Of a stretch of 64,000 nucleotides of DNA, positions 27,380 through 35,465 are shown piece by piece (positions within the stretch are counted from its first letter, which is position 1; each line of letters begins with the position of its first letter). The position numbers and the translations under genes are program-made. The notes beneath the pieces were generated by a model. It was given only the letters and a program-made list of their open reading frames with translations, was not told where the DNA came from and ran no database searches. The stretch covers positions 474,125-538,124 of the forward strand of contig NZ_JAKZKV010000002.1 of the NCBI RefSeq assembly GCF_022808675.1, read 5' to 3'. Source of the stretch: Parabacteroides sp. FAFU027 (GTDB lineage Bacteria; Bacteroidota; Bacteroidia; Bacteroidales; UBA7332).

Positions 27380-28720
27380 ATGACATTTTCAGATTTGAAT
27401 CTCAATACTCCGTTGCGAAACGCGATTGAAGATCTGGGCTTTACCACCCCGACAACTATTCAGGAAAAGGCCTATCCGGCGGTGATGTCGGGGCGCGATG
27501 TGATCGGTATTGCCCAGACGGGTACCGGTAAAACCTTTGCCTACCTCCTGCCCTGCCTTAAACAGTGGAAATTCACCAAAGAGCTTCATCCGCAAATACT
27601 GATCGTTGTTCCAACCCGTGAATTGGTGGTTCAGGTGGAAGAAGAGGTCAAAAAGCTGACTACCTACATGAACGTAGTAGTGGGCGGTGTGTACGGTGGC
27701 GTCAATATGCGCAACCATGTGGAACTGGTAAATGGCGGACTGGATGTTCTTGTTGCCACTCCGGGACGATTACTCGATCTGGTGCTGAACGGCGTATTGA
27801 AACTGAAAAATATCAAGCGACTGGTCATTGACGAGGTGGATGAGATGCTGAATCTCGGTTTCCGCCCGCAATTGATCCGCGTGCTGGATTTACTTCCATC
27901 TAAACGGCAGAACCTGATGTTCTCTGCCACACTGACCGAAGATGTAGAGGAAATTATTCACGACTTCTTCAACTCTCCGATGTATATTGAGGCGGCTCCA
28001 ATGGGTACTCCGCTTGAAAACATCGACCAGGTTTGCTACCATTTGCCCAACTTCTATACCAAGATCAATCTCCTGGAAATGCTGCTTTCCGGCGAGGAGT
28101 TTACTAAAGTGCTCGTTTTTGCAGGCACTAAAAAACTCGCCGATCAGATTTTTGAGGAATTAGACGCTCAATTCCCGGATGAAATCGGTGTGGTTCACTC
28201 CAATAAAGCACAAAACAACCGTTTCAATACGGTAAAAGCGTTCCATGACGGAGAAATCCGCATCCTGATTGCTACCGACCTGGTAGCGCGCGGTATGGAT
28301 ATTTCGGAGGTAAGCCACGTAATCAATTTCGATACCCCGGAAGTACCTGAAAACTACATCCACCGCATCGGACGTACCGGACGTGCCGACAAGAAAGGTA
28401 AATCAATCACATTTGTGGTGAAAGCGGAAAAGGATTACAAGCTGGCCATTCAGGAACTGATGAATTACAAGATTCCACGCCTGCCACTGCCTGATGATCT
28501 TGAAATCTCTACAGAACTGACTGATGATGAATTACCGAAAGTTCAGATGAAGAATATCCTGGTGAAACTTCCTAAAAAAGAAGAAGCCGGACCAGCTTTC
28601 CATGAAAAACTGGAGAAAAACAAAAAAGTCAATAATAAGATTCGTCGCTGTGAGCAGATGAAGATGAAATACGGCAAACCCAAAACCCGAGGTCAAAAGC
28701 CGAGAGGAAAAAAGAAATAA
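27380..28720 (+). CDS. DEAD-box family ATP-dependent RNA helicase
   Basis: 446 residues. Q motif (TTPTTIQ), Walker A AQTGTGKT (residues 45-52), PTREL, TPGR, SAT, ATDLVARGMD and HRIGRTGR are all present. Motif II reads DEVD (about 151-154) in place of DEAD, which keeps the catalytic acids. A basic tail rich in Lys (about 390-446) follows, probably an RNA-binding extension. Such enzymes unwind short RNA duplexes in ribosome assembly or RNA decay. It is a single gene, with its own promoter. Confidence 0.95.
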   Translation: MTFSDLNLNTPLRNAIEDLGFTTPTTIQEKAYPAVMSGRDVIGIAQTGTGKTFAYLLPCLKQWKFTKELHPQILIVVPTRELVVQVEEEVKKLTTYMNVVVGGVYGGVNMRNHVELVNGGLDVLVATPGRLLDLVLNGVLKLKNIKRLVIDEVDEMLNLGFRPQLIRVLDLLPSKRQNLMFSATLTEDVEEIIHDFFNSPMYIEAAPMGTPLENIDQVCYHLPNFYTKINLLEMLLSGEEFTKVLVFAGTKKLADQIFEELDAQFPDEIGVVHSNKAQNNRFNTVKAFHDGEIRILIATDLVARGMDISEVSHVINFDTPEVPENYIHRIGRTGRADKKGKSITFVVKAEKDYKLAIQELMNYKIPRLPLPDDLEISTELTDDELPKVQMKNILVKLPKKEEAGPAFHEKLEKNKKVNNKIRRCEQMKMKYGKPKTRGQKPRGKKK

Positions 28721-28756
28721 GATCTCTGTTTCACAGAGGACAACAGAGGTTTCCAT

Positions 28757-28797
28757 AGAGGGCCACGGAGAATTTTCTCTGTGGCCCTCTGTGCTTT
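28757..28797 (+). terminator. Hairpin after the helicase gene
   Basis: AGAGGGCCACGGAGA pairs with TCTCTGTGGCCCTCT around an ATTT loop. Nearby copies of CAGAGG and TTTTCTCTG suggest a decayed repeat. Probable terminator. Confidence 0.6.
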
Positions 28798-28908
28798 TCT
28801 CCGGTTTTCTCTGTAAACTTTCGATAATTGCTTCGAAAACATCCTCCCCTCATTTTTTTGGCTTATTTTCGTAAGCTAGAACCTTATCTCTAACCAGACT
28901 ACTACGTT

Positions 28909-31900
28909 ATGAAGAACATTTACCATATTCTTTTCTTTGCCATTCTTATATTCCTGTCTTTCGAATCCCATGCTAATGCGTATAAGTTCGGGCATATCGA
29001 ACTGCGTGACGGCCTTTCCGACAATCAGGTCAATTGCATTATGAAGGACCGCAAAGGGTTTATCTGGCTCGGAACACAGACGGGACTCAACCGATACGAC
29101 GGTTACCGGTTCAAGTGGTATCAGCACGATTTCAAGGACAAAAACTCGCTGACTGACAATTACGTTTCTTCTATACAGGAAGCACTCGACGGAAAACTCT
29201 GGATCACGACCCGACTGGGATTAGTGGTATTCGACCCTGTAACAGAAACCTTTGAGCGAGATATGACCAAAATACTAAAACCGATGGGTGTTAATAAACC
29301 CGTCACGCAGGTCTATATCGACCAAAAGAAAAACTACTGGCTCTTTACGGCCAACGAAATACTCTGTTACGACATCAAGCTCAGGAAACTTTTATACTTT
29401 CAGCAAAATGCACCGGGCGACCTGAGCCGGGGAGTCATACGAAGCATGTACCATCAAGGTAACCGCTATTGGTTTGTCTTTGACAATGGACTGGTCGAAG
29501 TGATGGATGCCAATACCAAACTGGTCGTCAAAAGGGACAATTTTATCACTGCGGACCTGCATGGACGCAAGAATATGCTGTTCTTTATCTATGTCGATTC
29601 CGATCAGGACGTATGGGTGTATAGCGATGAAACAGCCGTTTATATGTATAAAAAGAACGAAAACAAATGGCATTACCTAAGCACCATCAGCCCGGATCTT
29701 CACCTCAACAACAACGTGATCAAGCAGATTACGGAGGAGCGAAACGGGATTATCTGGATTGGCACTGACCATGGTGGTATAAACATTGTGGACAAAAAAG
29801 CCAATACAATCCAATACTTGACCAATATTCCCGATGACCCTCAAAGTATCTCTCAAAACAGCATTCAATACATTTTCCGCGACAATCTGGGGATCATGTG
29901 GGTGGGGACTTATAAGAAGGGACTCAACTATTACCACAATAATATTTTCAAGTTTCATCTTGAAGAAGTAGAGCCTTCTAACCCCTTCTCCATTCCATAC
30001 AATGACGTAAACTGCTTCTACGAGGACAAGGCGGGCAATATCTGGATGGGTTCAAACGGAGGGGGACTGCTTGTCAAGGAGGCTCTTTCAGGTAAATACC
30101 GTCAGTACAAAGCCTCCCCAAATGGTCTGGGTTCAAATATTATCGTTTCCGTGCGGGGTGATGCCACGGGGCAAATCTGGGTAGGAACTTTCAGGGGTGG
30201 CCTCAACTGCCTGCAAGGAAACCAATTCCGTCAATACCGGCACAACCTCAATGACCCGAACAGCATTTCCAGTAATAATGTGTGGGATATTGCCTTTGAT
30301 CCGGCAGGAAATATATGGGTGGGAACCATTGGTGGCGGATTGGATATTTTTGATCCGGCTATGAAAAAAATTGCCCATTTAGACGCTAATAACACACACA
30401 TCAAAGGATGGAACTACGTATCGACATTGACCGCTGATTACCCCTTTATGATAGTGGGCACCTCAGAGGGCGTGTATGCGGTGGATATGCGCACCCGAAA
30501 ACCCGTCAACCTCTTCCAGTTTGAAGGCACTCAGAAATCGCTGAGCAACACCAATGTCAACTTCGTGTTTAAGGATAGTCGCGGCCTCTATTGGGTGGGT
30601 ACGCGCGAAGGGCTGAATCTCTATAATATCCGCAATAAACGGTTGCGGGTATTCACCATTGCCGATGGTTTGCCTGACAATGTAATTCAGGCAATGGTGG
30701 AAGATCAGGAGCAAAACCTATGGGTATCTACAGTGCGGGGGCTTTCCCACATAATCATTCCCCGCGAAGGATTGAGCGATTCCAACCTCCCGAAGTTTGT
30801 CAACTATGATGAAAATGACGGTCTTCAAAATGGACCATTCAACTATAAAGGAGCCTTTCGGACAAGTCATGATGTGATCTACTTTAGCGGAGTCAATGGC
30901 ATCAACCATTTCCGATTGGAAGACATTAAAGTGAAAGAGTATGATGTTCCCATTGTTTTCACCGATCTTCAGATTTACAATACCAGCATCAAAGCGGGCA
31001 TTCCCTATAAAGGGAAAGTAATTCTGGATAAAAGCATTACCGAGACAGATAAACTGGTGCTGAATTACAACGATAACTTCTTCTCGATCGAATTTGCCTC
31101 CCTCAACTACCGGATGCAGGAGGTAAAACACTATGATTACAAGCTGGAAGGCTTCAATTCGCAGTGGCTGATGACGGACGAAGATGTCCGCAAAGTGACT
31201 TATACCAACCTCAGTCCGGGCACTTATACCCTGCTGGTCAAAGCCAATCTCAAACGAGGCGGTTGGGGACAAAGTGCCGCCCGATTGACCATTGTGATCC
31301 TGCCTCCCTGGTGGCTTTCGACCTGGGCCTATATCGCTTATATCCTGATGATAATTGCTTCAGTTTGGCTGATCCGTCGCTCCATCATCCGCAAGCATGA
31401 GAAAAAACTGGCTTACGAACAAATGAAGATGGAAGCCGAGCATCAGCATAACCTCGATGAGATGAAGCTGCGTTTCTTCACCAACATCAGCCACGAATTC
31501 CGGACGCCGCTCACACTGATCCTGACTCCGATTGAGAAAATGGTGAAGACCGCCCGCGACCTCAAGGAGAAGGAGCAACTGGAGATGATCATGCGCAATG
31601 CCCGCCAGCTTTTGACTTTGGTCAATCAGGTGCTCGACTTCCGCAAACTAGACATGAACGGACAGCATCTAAACCTCTCACAAGGTGATGTAATCGTATT
31701 TGCCAAAGAGATATTCAATTCGTTTACTGACGGATTCTCCAAGAAGAATATCCGGGCAATGTTTGACTCCTCGATTGATGCGCTTTGGGTAAATTTCGAC
31801 CAGGACAAGCTACAAAAGGTATTGATGAATCTCCTGTCGAATGCCCTGAAGTTTACTCCAGAGAAAGGAGAAATACTAGTGAAAATATCGGCCAACGAAG

Positions 31901-32988
31901 CCAAAAACGAGGTTGCCATGCTGAAGATCAGCGTCAGTGATACAGGCAAAGGCATTCCGGCTGAGTATCTGGACAAAATCTTCGACCGGTTCTTCCAGGT
32001 TCCGCAAAGCGATCTTTCCCAACAGGGAAGCGGAATCGGGCTCCATTTGGTCAAAGAATTTGTGAAGCTGATGGAGGGTGAAATCAGTGTGGAAAGCACC
32101 GAAGGCAAAGGTACAACCTTTACTCTCGAACTGCCTTTGAATCTGATTCCGCAAGAGGTGCGTCACCGTATTGAACCTGAAGAGAGTCCCGAAGCTGAAT
32201 TTGTGACCGAACCGCAAGCCAAAGCGGCCAAAGAAGCTCCTCTGTTGCTTTTGGTCGAAGACAACGACGATTTCCGCCGGTTTATGCGGGATAACCTGCG
32301 CGAAAGTTATCGGGTGATCGAGGCTTCCAACGGGAAAAAGGGACTGGAAATGACCATCTCCGAAATACCGGATATGATTGTCAGCGACGTGATGATGCCC
32401 GAGATGGATGGTATCGAGATGAGCCGACTGGTGAAAAATGATATCCGCACATCACACATCCCAATCATTCTACTGACTGCCAAATCATCAGAAGAGGCGA
32501 AGCTGGAGAGCCTGGAGATTGGCGTGGATGACTACATCACCAAGCCATTTAATCTGGATGCCTTATTATTGAAAATACGGAACCTGACCGAGCATCGTGA
32601 AGCCAAACGTCAGATTTTCCAGAAACAGGTGGAGATAGAACCTAGTCAGATCACCATCAATTCACTGGATGAGAAGCTGATTGAGAAGGCGATTAAAATC
32701 GTGGAAGAGAATATCTCCAACAGCGAGTTTTCGGTGGAGGAACTGAGCCGTTCATTGGGTATGAGCCGAGTCTATCTTTACAAGAAACTGGTCTCAATCA
32801 CCGGCAAGACACCTATCGAATTTATCCGTATTATCCGGTTGAAACGGGCCGCCCAACTCCTCGAAAAAAGCCAGCTCTCCATCTCGGAGATTGCCTACGA
32901 GGTCGGATTCAACAGTCCGAAGTATTTCAGTAAATATTTCAAGGATGAGTTTGGGGTATTGCCTTCGGCGTATGGGGAGAAAAAATAA
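28909..32988 (+). CDS. Hybrid two-component system regulator of the PUL
   Basis: 1359 residues. Order: signal peptide; periplasmic sensor of two-component-regulator propeller repeats (about 25-700, repeated WIGTxxGGxN and IWVGT motifs); a Y_Y_Y domain; one transmembrane helix (near 800-820); HisKA with FFTNISHEFRTP (His near residue 862); HATPase with NLLSNALKFTP and GSGIGLHL; receiver domain with the acceptor Asp in IVSDVMMP (near 1160); and a C-terminal AraC-type DNA-binding domain (SEIAYEVGFNSPKYFSKYF). One protein thus senses an oligosaccharide outside and regulates transcription inside. It sits next to the PUL it presumably controls, facing its last gene. Confidence 0.95.
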   Translation: MKNIYHILFFAILIFLSFESHANAYKFGHIELRDGLSDNQVNCIMKDRKGFIWLGTQTGLNRYDGYRFKWYQHDFKDKNSLTDNYVSSIQEALDGKLWITTRLGLVVFDPVTETFERDMTKILKPMGVNKPVTQVYIDQKKNYWLFTANEILCYDIKLRKLLYFQQNAPGDLSRGVIRSMYHQGNRYWFVFDNGLVEVMDANTKLVVKRDNFITADLHGRKNMLFFIYVDSDQDVWVYSDETAVYMYKKNENKWHYLSTISPDLHLNNNVIKQITEERNGIIWIGTDHGGINIVDKKANTIQYLTNIPDDPQSISQNSIQYIFRDNLGIMWVGTYKKGLNYYHNNIFKFHLEEVEPSNPFSIPYNDVNCFYEDKAGNIWMGSNGGGLLVKEALSGKYRQYKASPNGLGSNIIVSVRGDATGQIWVGTFRGGLNCLQGNQFRQYRHNLNDPNSISSNNVWDIAFDPAGNIWVGTIGGGLDIFDPAMKKIAHLDANNTHIKGWNYVSTLTADYPFMIVGTSEGVYAVDMRTRKPVNLFQFEGTQKSLSNTNVNFVFKDSRGLYWVGTREGLNLYNIRNKRLRVFTIADGLPDNVIQAMVEDQEQNLWVSTVRGLSHIIIPREGLSDSNLPKFVNYDENDGLQNGPFNYKGAFRTSHDVIYFSGVNGINHFRLEDIKVKEYDVPIVFTDLQIYNTSIKAGIPYKGKVILDKSITETDKLVLNYNDNFFSIEFASLNYRMQEVKHYDYKLEGFNSQWLMTDEDVRKVTYTNLSPGTYTLLVKANLKRGGWGQSAARLTIVILPPWWLSTWAYIAYILMIIASVWLIRRSIIRKHEKKLAYEQMKMEAEHQHNLDEMKLRFFTNISHEFRTPLTLILTPIEKMVKTARDLKEKEQLEMIMRNARQLLTLVNQVLDFRKLDMNGQHLNLSQGDVIVFAKEIFNSFTDGFSKKNIRAMFDSSIDALWVNFDQDKLQKVLMNLLSNALKFTPEKGEILVKISANEAKNEVAMLKISVSDTGKGIPAEYLDKIFDRFFQVPQSDLSQQGSGIGLHLVKEFVKLMEGEISVESTEGKGTTFTLELPLNLIPQEVRHRIEPEESPEAEFVTEPQAKAAKEAPLLLLVEDNDDFRRFMRDNLRESYRVIEASNGKKGLEMTISEIPDMIVSDVMMPEMDGIEMSRLVKNDIRTSHIPIILLTAKSSEEAKLESLEIGVDDYITKPFNLDALLLKIRNLTEHREAKRQIFQKQVEIEPSQITINSLDEKLIEKAIKIVEENISNSEFSVEELSRSLGMSRVYLYKKLVSITGKTPIEFIRIIRLKRAAQLLEKSQLSISEIAYEVGFNSPKYFSKYFKDEFGVLPSAYGEKK

Positions 32989-33022
32989 CCCGACTTTGAG
33001 AACCAGATGAATATTTCAGAAT

Positions 33023-33340
33023 ATGAGGTCTTTATTCTTTTTGCTAAAGTCGCTGCTTGCTGTTTACGCATTCATTGTAATGTTTTATGCGTCACATTTT
33101 TCTTTAGGGTCAACAGAAAGTTGGGAATCATCAATTCGAAATAATTTGTGGGAATTCTTTTTTAGCAGATTACTTTTTACTGTAGTAACAGGGAGTTTAT
33201 TCCTTCCAATTAGCCTACTATTAAACAGAATGTTTAAAAAATCAGTTCCTTACAAAGGGAAATATCTTTTGCTTGAATTTATTGCGATAGTGATAATTGC
33301 ATCAGCATTGGTTTCCAAAACAATATTCTGGTATAAGTAA
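33023..33340 (+). CDS. Small hypothetical membrane protein
   Basis: 105 residues with three predicted membrane segments (about 5-27, 47-66 and 83-100). It starts 34 nt after the regulator stop codon and may be co-transcribed with it. Its stop codon is the exact edge of tandem array B. Function is unknown. Confidence 0.6.
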   Translation: MRSLFFLLKSLLAVYAFIVMFYASHFSLGSTESWESSIRNNLWEFFFSRLLFTVVTGSLFLPISLLLNRMFKKSVPYKGKYLLLEFIAIVIIASALVSKTIFWYK

Positions 33341-33359
33341 TACATCCCGGACAAAGGTC

Positions 33360-33541
33360 ATCCCAAGTCGGACGACCTTTGTCCCAACTGGGACAGCTTC
33401 TGTCCTACTTGGGACAGGTCTTGTCCTAACTGGGACGAATGTTGTTCCAGTTGGGACGGAGGGTATCCTAAGTAGGACAAGGTTCGTCCTACTTAGGACA
33501 GACTCCGTCCGTGTTGGGACGATCTTCATCCTACTTCGTTT
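33360..33541. repeat. Tandem array B: 9 units of 21 bp
   Basis: Palindromic cores start at 33360, 33381, 33402, 33423, 33444, 33465, 33486, 33507 and 33528, exactly 21 bp apart. The core is GTCCY-N4-RGGAC (for example GTCCCAACTGGGAC, GTCCTACTTAGGAC), followed by a variable 7-nt spacer. A partly preserved unit (ATCCCGGAC) precedes. The array fills the whole gap between the stop of the small membrane protein and the stop of the GH29 gene; the GH29 TAG lies in the last unit. Open frames through it exist only because 21 is a multiple of three. Confidence 0.95.
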
Positions 33542-34880
33542 TCACCTTCGGCAATCCGATAACTTCAATCACCACCACCGAATTAATCTTATTCGGTGCC
33601 TTTTTAGGCAAGGAGATTCTGATTTGCCCGTTTTTAACGGAGTAATCCAGTATGTTTTGCTGATCATTCATCAGGTAGACCTTTTGAATTGAATTGGTCA
33701 GAGTAGGAACCATAAGCACTCCATTTGCAGGCCAGACAAAGAGATGGGCAAAGAGCCTTCCCTCCTTTTTAGTATAAATGCCCCATTTAGGTTCGGTCAG
33801 AAACGGACTCCGGGTAGCTCCGCAAAGACTTTCACCGTAAACAGTCATCCATTCACCAATATCCTGTAAAATCGCGGACGATTGCTCCGGGATGGTACCG
33901 TCTCCTTTAGGCCCGATATTGAGCAGATAGTTACCATCACGGGAAACCACCTTAACCAATTCCCGAATCAGCATCCTGGCCGATTTGTAGTTATGATCCT
34001 TTGCATTATAACCCCAGGATCGGTTCATGGTTTGACAGGTCTCCCACGGACGACCCAACGGTGATCCAGGCACTTCCCGCTCGGGACATTCAAAGTCACC
34101 CAAACCAAAACCACGACACACACGCTCATTGACAATCATATCCGGAGCAAGCCTGACCAGATAGTTGTAAAGATCCATTCCATCCACTTTCGTCCACCAA
34201 CGTTCAGGGGTATAATGATCGGCTTTATATGTCCAGTCGCCATCAAACCAAAACACCGCGGGATGATAGCGGTCAATCAGCTCTTTGAGTTGCGCCTTCA
34301 TATCGCGGATATAGTCCGTACGGGCCTCTTCCGATTTCATGGTCGAAAAAGCAACTCCGTTTATGCGGCTGATCTCCTGCGAAGGATGTCCCCAGTCGAG
34401 AATCGAGTAATAAAGACAAAAACTGATTCCGTTCGCTTCACAAGCATTCTTCAGCTCCATCAGGATATCCCTTTTTCCGAACGACGTAAAGGAGGGCAGG
34501 CTGTATATTTTTGTCCCGGAAACATCCCTGAAGCTCTCCACCCGGGTATCCCACATGCTGAATCCTTCGTGGTGTTTTGCCGTGATGACAATGTATTTCA
34601 TCCCTGCACTCTTTGCCAGACGAACAATCTCATTTGCATCAAACTTCTCCGGATTAAACCGGGCAGAAACCTGCTGTTGGTAATCCTCTTTCGTCCATTT
34701 TTCTTTGCTGAAAGCCCATTCGCCATGCCCCAAACAGGAATAACTACCGAAGTGGATAAACATCCCGAAACGGGCATTGTACCACCAGGCCATCTTTGGT
34801 GCCATTTCATACTGAGCATTCATGGGCATAATACCTGTTACTGCAAAAATGAAAAGTAGAATAACAGAGACTTTTTGCAT
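33531..34880 (-). CDS. GH29 alpha-L-fucosidase
   Basis: 449 residues. The signal peptide ends near MPMNAQ. The (beta/alpha)8 domain has FGMFIHFGSYS, ITAKHHEGFSMWDT, YYSILDW, and VFWFDGDW with the catalytic nucleophile (Asp213). YLLNIGPKGDGTIP marks the end of the catalytic domain, followed by a C-terminal beta-sandwich. It removes terminal alpha-L-fucose, a side-chain sugar of fucosylated xyloglucan, in the periplasm or at the surface. It is the last intact gene of the PUL on this strand, and its stop codon lies in tandem array B. Confidence 0.93.
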   Translation of the reverse strand: MQKVSVILLFIFAVTGIMPMNAQYEMAPKMAWWYNARFGMFIHFGSYSCLGHGEWAFSKEKWTKEDYQQQVSARFNPEKFDANEIVRLAKSAGMKYIVITAKHHEGFSMWDTRVESFRDVSGTKIYSLPSFTSFGKRDILMELKNACEANGISFCLYYSILDWGHPSQEISRINGVAFSTMKSEEARTDYIRDMKAQLKELIDRYHPAVFWFDGDWTYKADHYTPERWWTKVDGMDLYNYLVRLAPDMIVNERVCRGFGLGDFECPEREVPGSPLGRPWETCQTMNRSWGYNAKDHNYKSARMLIRELVKVVSRDGNYLLNIGPKGDGTIPEQSSAILQDIGEWMTVYGESLCGATRSPFLTEPKWGIYTKKEGRLFAHLFVWPANGVLMVPTLTNSIQKVYLMNDQQNILDYSVKNGQIRISLPKKAPNKINSVVVIEVIGLPKVKTK

Positions 34881-34908
34881 ATCGCTAAGGTTAGTACATA
34901 TTTTATTT

Positions 34909-35419
34909 CTACGTCTTCAACTTCCAATTATTCAATCTGAAGGGAATAGCAGGCAATCCTTCGGAATTGCCCAGTTTGCAGACCGGATTATCTGACCCGA
35001 CACACCGAACCGCAACGGGATGTAAAAAACCATCGGCGAGTTTAAAATCAGCTCTTTACCCTCTATTTCGTATTTGTCCAATAAAACTTCTGGATTCCAA
35101 AAGGGATTATCGAATGAATTATCACATTATAAAGAACAGCAGGATAGTAATGATAGTTCTGTATTTCCGGCAAAGTAGGTACCAGACCTTTCTTATACCG
35201 CCACTCCCCTGTCAACGAGACCTTCTCCTATCCATTCGTCAGGTCAATATCTTCTGCCGGAGGATTGAATCCTTCACCACACAACATCGCCATACGAATG
35301 GTAATCGTATTTTCACCGCTTGACGATATTCTGAGGAATAATAAAGAATGTGTCTTATTGGTATTCCAGACGTTCCTTCAAATCTCCATCCCATTGAGTA
35401 AAATAAGCTTTGTGATGAA
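34909..35419 (-). pseudogene. Remnant of a sialate O-acetylesterase (SASA)-type carbohydrate esterase
   Basis: Minus-strand translation in shifting frames gives fragments typical of this family. From upstream to downstream: AYFTQWDGDLKERLEYQ then a stop; FFIIPQNIVKR, frameshift, GENTITIRMAM; GFNPPAEDIDL, stop; VSLTGEWRYKKG and PAVLYNVII; YEIEGKELILNF; and a C-terminus PVAVRCVGSDNPVCKLGNSEGLPAIPF. The catalytic region expected after PAVLYN, including the GESN/WYQGE block, is missing, as is the N-terminus. At least two nonsense codons, frameshifts and internal deletions are present, so it is a dead gene. It lies in the PUL between GH3 and GH29. Confidence 0.8.
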
Positions 35420-35422
35420 GGT

Positions 35423-35453
35423 AAAAAAAGCCGGACTTTCTAAATCCGGCTTT
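35423..35453 (-). terminator. Terminator of the GH3 gene at 35466-37646
   Basis: AAAGCCGGA and TCCGGCTTT form a 9-bp stem; on the minus strand it ends in a run of seven T, just after the GH3 stop codon. Confidence 0.85.
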
Positions 35454-35465
35454 ATCTGTTATGAT

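Noticed and set aside
27830..27841. DEVD in place of DEAD in the helicase as a sign of lost function
   Set aside because: The acidic residues needed for catalysis are kept and all other motifs are intact; variants such as DEVD are known in active enzymes.
33297..33692. Open frames on both strands through tandem array B, with a seven-residue peptide repeat
   Set aside because: The 21-bp period is a multiple of three, so any frame without a stop in the unit stays open. There is no start signal, and the conserved feature is the palindrome, not the codons.
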